A program made the translations under genes and the position numbers. Positions 9,230 through 17,044 of a DNA stretch of 64,000 bases are shown one piece after another. The notes below the pieces were generated by a model, which saw only the letters and a list, made by a program, of their open reading frames with translations, had not been told where the DNA came from and did no database searches. This DNA is from Marinicellulosiphila megalodicopiae (GTDB taxonomy: Bacteria; Pseudomonadota; Gammaproteobacteria; Pseudomonadales; Natronospirillaceae). The stretch covers positions 3,038,001 to 3,102,000 of the forward strand of contig NZ_AP023087.1 of NCBI RefSeq assembly GCF_045862395.1, in the 5' to 3' direction. Positions within the stretch are counted from its first letter, which is position 1. Every line of letters begins with the position of its first letter.

Positions 9230-9300
9230 CTATTAACAAAAGTGTCTATTAACAAAAGTGTCCATTAACAAAAGTGTCCATTAACAAAAGTGCTTGTTAA
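9230..9300. repeat. 16-bp tandem repeat, 4 copies, ending in a hairpin
   Basis: Units CTATTAACAAAAGTGT / CCATTAACAAAAGTGT start at 9230, 9246, 9262 and 9278. The last copy runs into TTGTTAA, forming a 7-bp stem TTAACAA/TTGTTAA at 9281-9300. It lies between the GGDEF gene and the moxR-type gene. Confidence 0.95.
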
Positions 9301-9416
9301 CAGCATAATTTTTTCAAATCCCCCCCTTGAATGAAACTTATTTAACCCTATAGAGTCATACCAACAATTTTATTTTATTCACTCTTTAAAACTTACTTAA
9401 ATGGAGCCTGAATTTT

Positions 9417-10373
9417 ATGTCATCTTTCGAGCAAATCAATAAAATCAAACAACAACTTTCATCGCAAATTATTGGACAAGAAAGTTTAATCACACGAATC
9501 ATGATCACTTTATTAGCGGATGGACACTTATTAGTAGAAGGTGCACCAGGTCTTGCTAAAACAAAAGCCATTTCAACGTTAGCACGTTATATTCAATGCC
9601 AATTTCAACGTGTCCAATTTACGCCTGATTTATTGCCTTCTGATATTACAGGTACGGATATTTTCAGACAAGAAACCGGCGAGTTTACCTTTAAAGCAGG
9701 CCCTGTATTTTCACAAATAGTTTTGGCCGATGAAATCAACCGAGCCCCTGCAAAAGTTCAATCAGCATTATTAGAAGCCATGAGTGAGCGCCAAGTTACG
9801 GTGGGCAATAAATCCTATGATTTACCTGAATTATTTATGGTGATGGCCACTCAAAACCCACTAGAACAAGAAGGGACTTACCCTTTACCTGAAGCGCAAC
9901 TTGATCGATTTTTAATGCATGTATGGGTCGATTATCCAAATGCACAAGCAGAACGAGATATTTTAAAATTAATTCGTTTAGAGCAACATCACACCCCTAT
10001 TTCAGAAATTTCAATTTCACCTGATTCTATTTTGGATGCACGTAAAGAAGTACTAGACGTGCATATGGCTGCTGCTGTTGAAGAGTATATTGTGCAATTA
10101 ATCATGGCTACAAGACAGCCAGAAAACTACTCCGAAGAACTTGCAAATGCCCTTGCTTGTGGAGTTTCACCAAGGGCGACCATTGCACTTGATCGTTGTG
10201 CACGTGCCCATGCTTGGCTTGAAGGCAGAGATTTTGTGACTCCTAATGATGTTCAAGCAGTGGCACCGGATATATTACGTCATCGTTTGTGGCTGTCTTT
10301 TGATGCACAAGCTAAAGGCCTGCAAGCAAAAGACGTGGTGAACATGCTTTTAGATTTAGTTCCTGTTTCCTAA
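9417..10373 (+). CDS. MoxR-family AAA+ ATPase
   Basis: First gene of the Bat operon. The 318-residue protein has Walker A GAPGLAKTK (about residues 41-49), Walker B LADEINRAPAKVQSALLEAM (about 103) and sensor 1 MATQNPLEQEGTYPLPEAQLDRF. MoxR ATPases act as chaperone-like partners of VWA proteins encoded beside them, assembling or activating membrane or periplasmic complexes. GGAG about ten bases before the ATG acts as ribosome-binding site. The DUF58 gene follows after a few bases, so they are co-transcribed. Confidence 0.93.
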   Translation: MSSFEQINKIKQQLSSQIIGQESLITRIMITLLADGHLLVEGAPGLAKTKAISTLARYIQCQFQRVQFTPDLLPSDITGTDIFRQETGEFTFKAGPVFSQIVLADEINRAPAKVQSALLEAMSERQVTVGNKSYDLPELFMVMATQNPLEQEGTYPLPEAQLDRFLMHVWVDYPNAQAERDILKLIRLEQHHTPISEISISPDSILDARKEVLDVHMAAAVEEYIVQLIMATRQPENYSEELANALACGVSPRATIALDRCARAHAWLEGRDFVTPNDVQAVAPDILRHRLWLSFDAQAKGLQAKDVVNMLLDLVPVS

Positions 10374-10388
10374 TAAAGGATGACTGTC

Positions 10389-11306
10389 ATGAACGATCAA
10401 ATTCAACATCATTATTTAGTGGATGTCGATAATTTATTTTCATTAAAAGAAAAAGCGTATCATTGGTTGAGAATTCCTCACCCAAAAAAACTACATATGC
10501 AAAGCGGTCAATACATTAGTAAGCATAAAGGCGCTGGATTAGATTTTAATGAATCACGCCCATACAATGAAGGTGATGATATAAGACATATTGATTGGCG
10601 CATTACAGCAAGAAGTGGAAAAGCCTACACTAAGGTATACCATGAAGAGCGTGAACGCCCAATTAGTATTTTATGCGACCAATCATCGAGCATGTTTTTT
10701 GGCAGCCAAAAACAATTCAAATCTGTTTTAGCTGCACGCTTAAGTATGATGATTACTTGGCTAAGTTTACAAAATGGCGATAAGGTTTCATTTAATGGCT
10801 GGGGGGCTCAACACAGTTTCACCCTCCCCTTACAGCGAAAAACCCTTGCTGGAAGTTTAATTGCCAAACAACTTTCTGCAATCTCTCCAACTAAACTTTG
10901 CGAAAATACGAATGCTTTTTCTTTCAATGACGCATTAAAATCATTTAGCCGAAGCCATGGTCATCATTTATTTATTGTCAGCGACTTTTATCATTTAGAT
11001 TCACAATGTATTCAAACGTTAAACCACTTAGCTCGCCATCATCAACTTGTGTTTGTCCATGTATTTGACAATATTGAAATCCAACCACCTAAAAAAGGCA
11101 CACTTCCTTTTTCATACAAAGGAAAAACTCATTGGTTTCAAAGCACTAAAAGCTCCCAACAATTAAACTGGCAACAAACTTTTGAACATAGGCAATTGCG
11201 CATTAAACAATTTTGCGCACAGCATAAAGTGAGTTATTTACCCGCTAATTGTCTAGATAATGAATTAGATATTTTACAGTCCATCCAACATTGGTGGACA
11301 CTTTAA
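10389..11306 (+). CDS. DUF58 domain-containing protein of the MoxR/Bat operon
   Basis: From the Met at 10389 the protein has 305 residues. It carries the DUF58 signature YNEGDDIRHIDWRITARSGK (about residues 57-76), then a VWA-like fold with a DQSSSM metal-site motif. No membrane segment is seen. The start at 10389 has AAAGGA eight bases upstream; the in-frame ATG at 10380 overlaps that site and is unlikely. DUF58 proteins nearly always pair with MoxR ATPases; the exact function is not established. Confidence 0.88.
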   Translation: MNDQIQHHYLVDVDNLFSLKEKAYHWLRIPHPKKLHMQSGQYISKHKGAGLDFNESRPYNEGDDIRHIDWRITARSGKAYTKVYHEERERPISILCDQSSSMFFGSQKQFKSVLAARLSMMITWLSLQNGDKVSFNGWGAQHSFTLPLQRKTLAGSLIAKQLSAISPTKLCENTNAFSFNDALKSFSRSHGHHLFIVSDFYHLDSQCIQTLNHLARHHQLVFVHVFDNIEIQPPKKGTLPFSYKGKTHWFQSTKSSQQLNWQQTFEHRQLRIKQFCAQHKVSYLPANCLDNELDILQSIQHWWTL

Positions 11307-11310
11307 TGCA

Positions 11311-11385
11311 CTTAATATTAAAAATCTTAACCTTAAAACACTTAACCTTAAAACACTTAACCTTAAAAAATTTAATCTTAATGCA
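11311..11385. repeat. 15-bp tandem repeat, about 5 copies
   Basis: Three near-identical units CTTAACCTTAAAACA (11326, 11341, 11356) are flanked by a degenerate unit on each side, all with a 15-bp period. The array occupies the only sizeable gap (about 110 bp) inside the Bat operon, between the DUF58 and DUF4381 genes. Confidence 0.93.
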
Positions 11386-11414
11386 CAGAAACTTAAAGCG
11401 TAGAACTTCACACA

Positions 11415-11891
11415 ATGAATGAATCAAACCAAACAATAGAATCACTATTAGCACAATTACCCGAAGAACGACTACCCAATGAATGGCTATTTTCGATTCA
11501 AATGGGATACATCCTTTTGGCTGTCTGTTTAGTTATTTTATGCATTGCAGGAATATTTATTTTTCGTAAACTTAAAAAGCATAAAATTAAGCAATTCATT
11601 TTTAAAAACTGGATCGTTATATTTGAAAACGATCAATTAAGCGATCATAAAAAAATCGAACAAGCCAATACCGTTATTAAACTGCATTTAAAGCGCAATA
11701 AACATTCAATTAATATTCAAACACTCAACACAGATCAATGGTTTGATTTTTTGCGTAAAAATTTTCCTGACATTCAAAAAAGTACGATTGAATTATTAGC
11801 TCACAGTCATTACCAATTAAAATGTGAAATTCCAAACCCAGAGGAATTTAATTTAAATATTCAAGCGATATTAATGGAGTGTTTAAAATGA
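11415..11891 (+). CDS. DUF4381 domain-containing membrane protein
   Basis: The 158-residue protein has one transmembrane segment (about residues 32-54, IQMGYILLAVCLVILCIAGIFIF), preceded by the LPEERLPNEWLF stretch typical of DUF4381 proteins of Bat operons, and a cytoplasmic tail with FDFLRKNFPD. It probably serves as an inner-membrane component of the MoxR/VWA complex. Its stop overlaps the next start (ATGA), indicating translational coupling. No strong ribosome-binding site precedes its ATG, and the 15-bp repeat array lies just upstream. Confidence 0.8.
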   Translation: MNESNQTIESLLAQLPEERLPNEWLFSIQMGYILLAVCLVILCIAGIFIFRKLKKHKIKQFIFKNWIVIFENDQLSDHKKIEQANTVIKLHLKRNKHSINIQTLNTDQWFDFLRKNFPDIQKSTIELLAHSHYQLKCEIPNPEEFNLNIQAILMECLK

Positions 11892-12883
11892 TTAACTCTT
11901 TATTATCAATCGAATTTGCATGGTGGTGGGTAATCGTTTTATTTCCTCTTATGCCAATTTGGTATTTGTACGTGGCATTAAATTCCAACAGTGAACTTTC
12001 CAATCAAAGCATTCATCTGCCTTTTGCAGCTGAACTAGAACAACTTAACCATAATGCTGGGGCAAATATTAATTGGTTGGATTTTATATTCAAACTGCTC
12101 GCATGGTCATTTTTATTAATTGCATTAATGCGCCCTCAACTGCCAATTGATGCATTTAATACCCCCACAACCGGTAGAGATATGTTTTTAGTCATTGATG
12201 TTTCTCAATCCATGAAGGAGAGAGATATGATGCTAAACAACCGTCGTGTACGCCGAATGGATGCGGTCAAATTAATTGCTAGCGATTTTTTAAGACAGCG
12301 CACAGGTGATCGAGTTGGATTGGTTTTTTTTGGTAAACATATCGCCACTCAAGCGCCATTAACCTATGACACTCAAACAGTTGCTGATTTCATTGAAAAT
12401 GTTCAATACGGTGATTTAGATGATCAAAGCTCAGGTACCGTAATTGGTGACGCCCTAGCAACCACCATAAATAAATTATTAGATGCCGAGATTAAAAATA
12501 AAGTCATTATTTTATTAACGGATGGCGAAGATTATGGCAGTACACGTCCACCTTTAGAAATGGCAGAAATCGCTCAAAAAAGTAATATAAAAATTTATAC
12601 CATCGGTGTGAGTGCTTATAATCGTGGTGTTGATGAAATCACTTTAGAAAAAATAGCCTCCATGACAAACGGTCAATACTTTCGAGCTAGAAACAGTTAC
12701 GAATTACAACAAATCTATCAAGCAATTGATCAATTAGAACCAAACGAAAATTTAAACTTACAAGTACAACCTAAAAAAGAATACTTTTTTGTTGCCTTAT
12801 CCATTTGTTTATTATTTATTTTATTACCTTTTATATTTAATTTAACTCAACGTTTACAGAATTTAAATCAGGAGAAAAAATGA
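11888..12883 (+). CDS. VWA domain-containing protein (BatA-like)
   Basis: Inner-membrane protein with N-terminal transmembrane segments, a periplasmic or cytoplasmic von Willebrand A domain and a C-terminal membrane helix (FFVALSICLLFILLPFIFNL). The MIDAS motif DVSQSM lies near residue 103, with the later metal ligands in LTDGEDYGS. It starts at the ATG at 11888, preceded by GGAG at eight bases and overlapping the DUF4381 stop; a GTG at 11879 is less well placed. The following gene overlaps by four bases. BatA-type proteins are linked to stress tolerance in several bacteria, though the mechanism is unresolved. Confidence 0.9.
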   Translation: MINSLLSIEFAWWWVIVLFPLMPIWYLYVALNSNSELSNQSIHLPFAAELEQLNHNAGANINWLDFIFKLLAWSFLLIALMRPQLPIDAFNTPTTGRDMFLVIDVSQSMKERDMMLNNRRVRRMDAVKLIASDFLRQRTGDRVGLVFFGKHIATQAPLTYDTQTVADFIENVQYGDLDDQSSGTVIGDALATTINKLLDAEIKNKVIILLTDGEDYGSTRPPLEMAEIAQKSNIKIYTIGVSAYNRGVDEITLEKIASMTNGQYFRARNSYELQQIYQAIDQLEPNENLNLQVQPKKEYFFVALSICLLFILLPFIFNLTQRLQNLNQEKK

Positions 12884-14604
12884 CTTTGTTAGATATTATT
12901 GCCAGTTTTTCTTTTTTAAGACCATTATGGTTATTGGCTATCCCATTAATTGGTTTGGTTTGGTTTTCACAACAAACCTTAAGAAACAATCATGTTTGGC
13001 AACCACTTATTGCAAATGAATTTTTATTGGCACTGTCAGGCCAACAACATACACAAAAACCCAATCGCAAATGGTGGTTTATTTTTGGATTATTAATCGC
13101 AATTATTGCCATTGCTGGTCCTTCAGTTAAAACCAATCAACAAGATGCTTATGAATCAAATGAATCCTTAATCATTATTGCAGATGCAAGTTTGTCGATG
13201 CTTGCAACGGACTTACCCCCTTCTCGAAAACAATGGGTTCAATTAAAAATTCAAGACATCATCAAGCAACAAGCTAACTCAATGTCTGCTCTAATAATGT
13301 ATTCTGCTGATGCGCATATTATTTCACCATTAACAAAAGACAGTGAAAATATTTTGCACTTAACTCAAGTTATTGAACCTGAAATACTTCCATTAAAAGG
13401 TTCAAATCCAGAATCTGCATTTACACTTGCAGCCGATATGTTTGAAAAAAATTCAGTCTTAAAAGGTAAGATTATTTGGTTAACAGATGGCATTGAATTC
13501 AGTGACATAAAAAAAATTAAAAATAAATTAAAAGACCATCAACTTTTAACGTTGGTGGTTGGTACTGAAATGGGCGCACCTATAAAATTAGAAAACGGAG
13601 AATACTTAAAAGCAGGAAATGAAATTATCATTCCAAAAGTAAATACTTCTGTATTTGATCAACTAAGCAAAGAACTTAATCAACCATGGCAATGGCTAAG
13701 CCGCAATGACTTAGACATTCAGTGGATAAACCAACAAAAAAGTGAAAAAATTACACTGGAGAATGAATACATTCAAAGAATTGATTTGGGGTTATATTTG
13801 GCTGTTGTTTCGGCATTATTTTTGATTGCTTTTATGAAACCCAATACATCAGGATTTGCGGCAATATTCTTGATTGTAAGCTTACTTCCAAAAAATGCTG
13901 ACGCAAACGATCTTTGGAAATCCTATGACAAACAAGCCAAAGAAGCACTTGAAAACAAACAATACGACAAAGCAGCTCAACTGTTTGAAAATCCTAGACT
14001 TAAAGCCTATTCACATTTAAAAAATAATGAATTTGATCAAGCAATTGATATTTTAGAAAATAGTGACTTAGAGTTAAATGCCGATGATTATTATAATCTA
14101 GGCCAAGCCCATGCTAAAAAACAACAGTTTGAACAAGCGTTAGAAAATTTTCAAACGTCAAAATCATTAAAAGATGATGAAGATGTCAATCAAGCGATTG
14201 ATACCACCAACCAATTAATTAATTTACAACAACAGCAACAAACTGAGACTTCGACTGACACACAGACCTCAACTGATACCCAATCAAGTACATCTACATC
14301 TACACAAAGTAGCACATCGACAGAAACTTCAACTTCAACACAAACCAGTAGCGAAACCAGCACTGATACTCAAACATCGACCTCGACAGACTCATCCACC
14401 AATACAACAACTCAAACATCAACCCAAACATCAACCGATGAATCAACCGATACAAACACACAAACCGATGATAATTTGGATAGTGATGAGAAAAGAGATT
14501 TAGAAATAGATGAAGATCTACTTCTATTTTATAAAAATCAATTTGAAAGACAATTCAGACAAAACAACGGTCAACAATTTATACAAGAAGGTCCAAAATG
14601 GTAA
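12880..14604 (+). CDS. VWA + TPR protein with Thr/Ser-rich linker (BatB/BatC-like fusion)
   Basis: The 574-residue protein combines an N-terminal BatB-like part with two membrane segments and a VWA domain (MIDAS DASLSM near residue 100, later WLTDGIEF), a further membrane pair (about 305-340), TPR repeats (about 350-435, YYNLGQAHAKKQQFEQALENFQ) and a roughly 90-residue linker made almost only of T, S, Q, D and E. It closes with an acidic conserved tail ending EGPKW, typical of BatC-type proteins. It overlaps the preceding gene by four bases and the BatD gene by seven. The low-complexity linker encodes T-x-T-x repeats like those in the lipoprotein at 17045-18445. Confidence 0.88.
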   Translation: MTLLDIIASFSFLRPLWLLAIPLIGLVWFSQQTLRNNHVWQPLIANEFLLALSGQQHTQKPNRKWWFIFGLLIAIIAIAGPSVKTNQQDAYESNESLIIIADASLSMLATDLPPSRKQWVQLKIQDIIKQQANSMSALIMYSADAHIISPLTKDSENILHLTQVIEPEILPLKGSNPESAFTLAADMFEKNSVLKGKIIWLTDGIEFSDIKKIKNKLKDHQLLTLVVGTEMGAPIKLENGEYLKAGNEIIIPKVNTSVFDQLSKELNQPWQWLSRNDLDIQWINQQKSEKITLENEYIQRIDLGLYLAVVSALFLIAFMKPNTSGFAAIFLIVSLLPKNADANDLWKSYDKQAKEALENKQYDKAAQLFENPRLKAYSHLKNNEFDQAIDILENSDLELNADDYYNLGQAHAKKQQFEQALENFQTSKSLKDDEDVNQAIDTTNQLINLQQQQQTETSTDTQTSTDTQSSTSTSTQSSTSTETSTSTQTSSETSTDTQTSTSTDSSTNTTTQTSTQTSTDESTDTNTQTDDNLDSDEKRDLEIDEDLLLFYKNQFERQFRQNNGQQFIQEGPKW

Positions 14605-16217
14605 TGAAAAGATTTACTCTCATTGTTTTATTATTTATTTTCAGTATGTACAGTCAAGCGACTGTCACTACAACGGTGTCTCAATCAATTTTAGAAGTGA
14701 ATGATATCATTCAATTTCGAATTAAAATTGACGCAAAAGTTAGCAATTTAAATTTAAAACCTTTAGAAAAAGATTTTAAAATTTACAATAAATATGGGCC
14801 CAATATTTCTTCAAGTTACATCAATGGAGTTGGCTCCACCACTACTGAATATGTATTAAATATTTCACCTAATCGTTCAGGTAAAATTATTATTCCTGCC
14901 TTTACCTACAACGGTGAATCATCTGCGCCAATTACTCTAGATGTTCGATCGGCCCATCAATCAAATTATCAAGATGAATTATTTTTCTTAACCGCTAAAA
15001 TTAGTGACACTAGTGTTTATATTGATCAACCGCTATTACTTGAATTAAAATTTTACAATGCAATTGATGTGCAATCAGCAAACTTAGATTTACCAAGCAA
15101 CATGCCATTTAATTTAGAGCAGATTGGTGATTTACCAACCTCCACTGAAGAAATTAATTCAATATCCTATCAAGTGTCCACATTGTATTATCAAATCACA
15201 CCACAAAATGCAGGACAGTTTGATTTAGGCCAATTTAAAATAAATGGACAATATGCAATTAATCGAAAAAATAAAATATTCAACACAGAGTCCTTGCCAA
15301 TTATTGTGAATGTCAAACCGATTCCTGCGCAATACCCAAAAAACAAACCTTGGTTACCTGCAACTAATATACAGTTAAAAGACAATTTAGCGCCAAGCTT
15401 TAATATGACAAATGATGCAAATTTGACCCGAGTGATTGATATTCAAATGTCTGGGTTAACCAACAACTATTTACCTAAATTAAGCATCCCGGCCATTTCT
15501 GGATTAAAAATTTATTCTGAAGATGAAATTCGCTCAGACAAAATCATCAACAATCAAAACACTGGCCTAATTCAAGCTAAATGGGCAATTTTACCGACAC
15601 AAAACGGTAAAGTGACCTTACCTGAATATTCAATTACATGGTGGGATGTTAACTCTGACCAACTTCGAGTTAGCAAAATTAACCAAAGAGAAATAAACAT
15701 TTCTGGTGTGGTTGATCAAAACATTTCAAACCCTCAATCCCCTGTCATCCAAACTGAGATTATTACAAAAATTCCAAACTGGATTTGGCTAACGCATTTA
15801 GCTTTAATAATTGGATGGGGAATAAGTTTTATCGTGATGAAATTAAAAATAAATGCACTTAAAAACACCACAACTCATGATTTTACAAATCAAACAAGCC
15901 AAACTTCGACTTTAAGTTCAATGAGTGTCTTAGATGCGTGTAAAAAACAATCTATGCATAAATTAAAACAGGCATTGGTTGATTTTGAAAAACAATGCGA
16001 ACTAAAAAACTTTGATTATTCAATCTATTCTCAAACCCTTGCTGAGTCTTTATCATTACTGGACTCCCTTTTATACAATCAACAAGACAATCAACAAAAA
16101 AATATACAAGATTTTGATTTTGTAAAATTTGCAAAAGACTTTAAACAAATCAAAGCTCAGACTAAGAACTCTAAACAGCCCAATGAAACATTGTTTAGTC
16201 TTTATCCTAGTGATTAG
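14598..16217 (+). CDS. BatD family protein
   Basis: The 539-residue last gene of the operon has a signal peptide (residues 1-22, ending MYSQA), a large periplasmic BatD region beginning TVSQSILEVNDIIQFRI and PLEKDFKIYNKYGPNISSSY, a transmembrane helix near residue 400 (IWLTHLALIIGWGISFIVM) and a cytoplasmic tail. GAAGG six bases before the ATG at 14598 supports that start; an ATG at 14604 is possible. It closes a six-gene unit probably forming a membrane-spanning complex: MoxR ATPase, DUF58, DUF4381, two VWA proteins and BatD. A strong terminator follows. Confidence 0.87.
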   Translation: MVMKRFTLIVLLFIFSMYSQATVTTTVSQSILEVNDIIQFRIKIDAKVSNLNLKPLEKDFKIYNKYGPNISSSYINGVGSTTTEYVLNISPNRSGKIIIPAFTYNGESSAPITLDVRSAHQSNYQDELFFLTAKISDTSVYIDQPLLLELKFYNAIDVQSANLDLPSNMPFNLEQIGDLPTSTEEINSISYQVSTLYYQITPQNAGQFDLGQFKINGQYAINRKNKIFNTESLPIIVNVKPIPAQYPKNKPWLPATNIQLKDNLAPSFNMTNDANLTRVIDIQMSGLTNNYLPKLSIPAISGLKIYSEDEIRSDKIINNQNTGLIQAKWAILPTQNGKVTLPEYSITWWDVNSDQLRVSKINQREINISGVVDQNISNPQSPVIQTEIITKIPNWIWLTHLALIIGWGISFIVMKLKINALKNTTTHDFTNQTSQTSTLSSMSVLDACKKQSMHKLKQALVDFEKQCELKNFDYSIYSQTLAESLSLLDSLLYNQQDNQQKNIQDFDFVKFAKDFKQIKAQTKNSKQPNETLFSLYPSD

Positions 16218-16237
16218 GTTTGGAAAAGTAACAGGCG

Positions 16238-16268
16238 AAAAAAAACCAGACTAAGATCTGGTTTTTTT
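16238..16268. terminator. Bidirectional terminator between batD-like gene and tRNA-Ala
   Basis: Stem CCAGA (16246-16250) / TCTGG (16257-16261), enlarged by A8/T7 tracts that pair. It can end both the Bat operon (plus) and the tRNA transcript (minus). Confidence 0.88.
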
Positions 16269-16274
16269 AAATTT

Positions 16275-16350
16275 TGGTGGAGCCTAGCGGGATCGAACCG
16301 CTGACCTCAACACTGCCAGTGTTGCGCTCTCCCAGCTGAGCTAAGGCCCC
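16275..16350 (-). tRNA. tRNA-Ala (anticodon GGC)
   Basis: The reverse complement folds as a 76-nt tRNA. It has acceptor GGGGCCT with AGGCTCC, a D-arm containing AGCTCAGCTGGGAGAGC, anticodon stem CAACA/TGTTG around loop CTGGCAG (anticodon GGC), T-arm containing GGTTCGATCC, and an encoded 3' CCA. It reads GCC/GCU alanine codons. Single gene with its own promoter and a shared terminator. Confidence 0.97.
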
Positions 16351-16363
16351 AAAAAGGAGCGCA

Positions 16364-16392
16364 ATAATAAAGCGCCCCTTTGAGCTTGTCAA
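16364..16392 (-). promoter_or_regulatory. Sigma-70 promoter of tRNA-Ala with GC-rich discriminator
   Basis: On the minus strand a perfect TTGACA (16387-16392) is followed by a 17-base spacer and TATTAT (16364-16369). The discriminator that follows, TGCGCTCC, is GC-rich, as at stable-RNA promoters under stringent control. The tRNA 5' end lies 14 bases beyond the -10. Confidence 0.85.
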
Positions 16393-16455
16393 CCCCTAGC
16401 CTTATCCAATATGAAATGAGTCTAAGCTGAATACACCCCGCATATACAATATAGA

Positions 16456-16555
16456 TTAGCGTTACACCAACAAAGCTAATATTACCCTGTTGCCGTAAAC
16501 AACAATTCACAAAATCAACCGAATATTCAGCGGTTTTTGGGCATGAATCGTCGTT
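16456..16555. repeat. Dispersed intergenic repeat family B, copy 1
   Basis: Aligns along its length with 21230-21341: TTAGCGTTAC / TTGGCGTTTAC, CTAATATTAC, TGTTGCCGTAAAC, CACAAAAT, CAACCGA...CGGTTTTT and GCATGAATCGTCGTT. The second small hairpin (AACCG/CGGTT) is kept while its loop differs. No ORF. Confidence 0.85.
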
Positions 16556-16596
16556 ATTCATTGTATGTTTCGATTGATTAGATCGACTTTTGTATA

Positions 16597-16796
16597 GCCA
16601 AAAAGGAAGAGTCAAAAGGAGAGCCAAAAGGGACATCCACTTTTAACCTCCACTTTTAACCTCCACTTTTAACCATTAAGCACAAATCAAAACCATTAGA
16701 TTTCCAACGATAAATCAGTTAGCGATGACGTAATAAGTTATCACTCACATTCACAAACAGACACAAAAAAGCCCGATTAAACGGACTTCATATTCC
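16597..16796. repeat. Dispersed intergenic repeat family A, copy 2
   Basis: Second copy of the block at 1264-1428. Here the CCACTTTTAACCT segment is expanded to three 13-bp copies (16636-16674). The terminal hairpin at 16771-16786 (GCCCG/CGGAC with a G-U pair) differs in sequence from copy 1 but keeps its pairing and a minus-strand T-tract. Confidence 0.8.
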
Positions 16797-16991
16797 ATTA
16801 GGAGCGACCAATTGTGTCGCACTAGGAATTCAACACAACAACTTTCATTTATTTCCAATTTCATAAAGCCTATATTGACCTTTTTTAAAATACCCTTATT
16901 CAGCCCTCCCTAAATCAATTATTTTCCTTATTAATTAACTCTTATAAAAATGCAAAAAATAAGTCGATGACATATGAATGATCATTCAACA

Positions 16992-17031
16992 AATAAAATA
17001 ATAGAGTGAATACACACTCTATTATTTTATT
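16992..17031. terminator. Long perfect hairpin after the Thr-repeat lipoprotein gene
   Basis: The 17-bp arms AATAAAATAATAGAGTG (16992-17008) and CACTCTATTATTTTATT (17015-17031) are perfect complements around a 6-nt loop. It sits 14 bases after the stop codon of the minus-strand gene and probably ends its transcript. Confidence 0.75.
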
Positions 17032-17044
17032 CGATTTGGTCTGA

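Noticed and set aside
16307..16636. 109-codon ORF on the minus strand
   Set aside because: It runs through the tRNA-Ala gene and repeat family B; no protein-like features.
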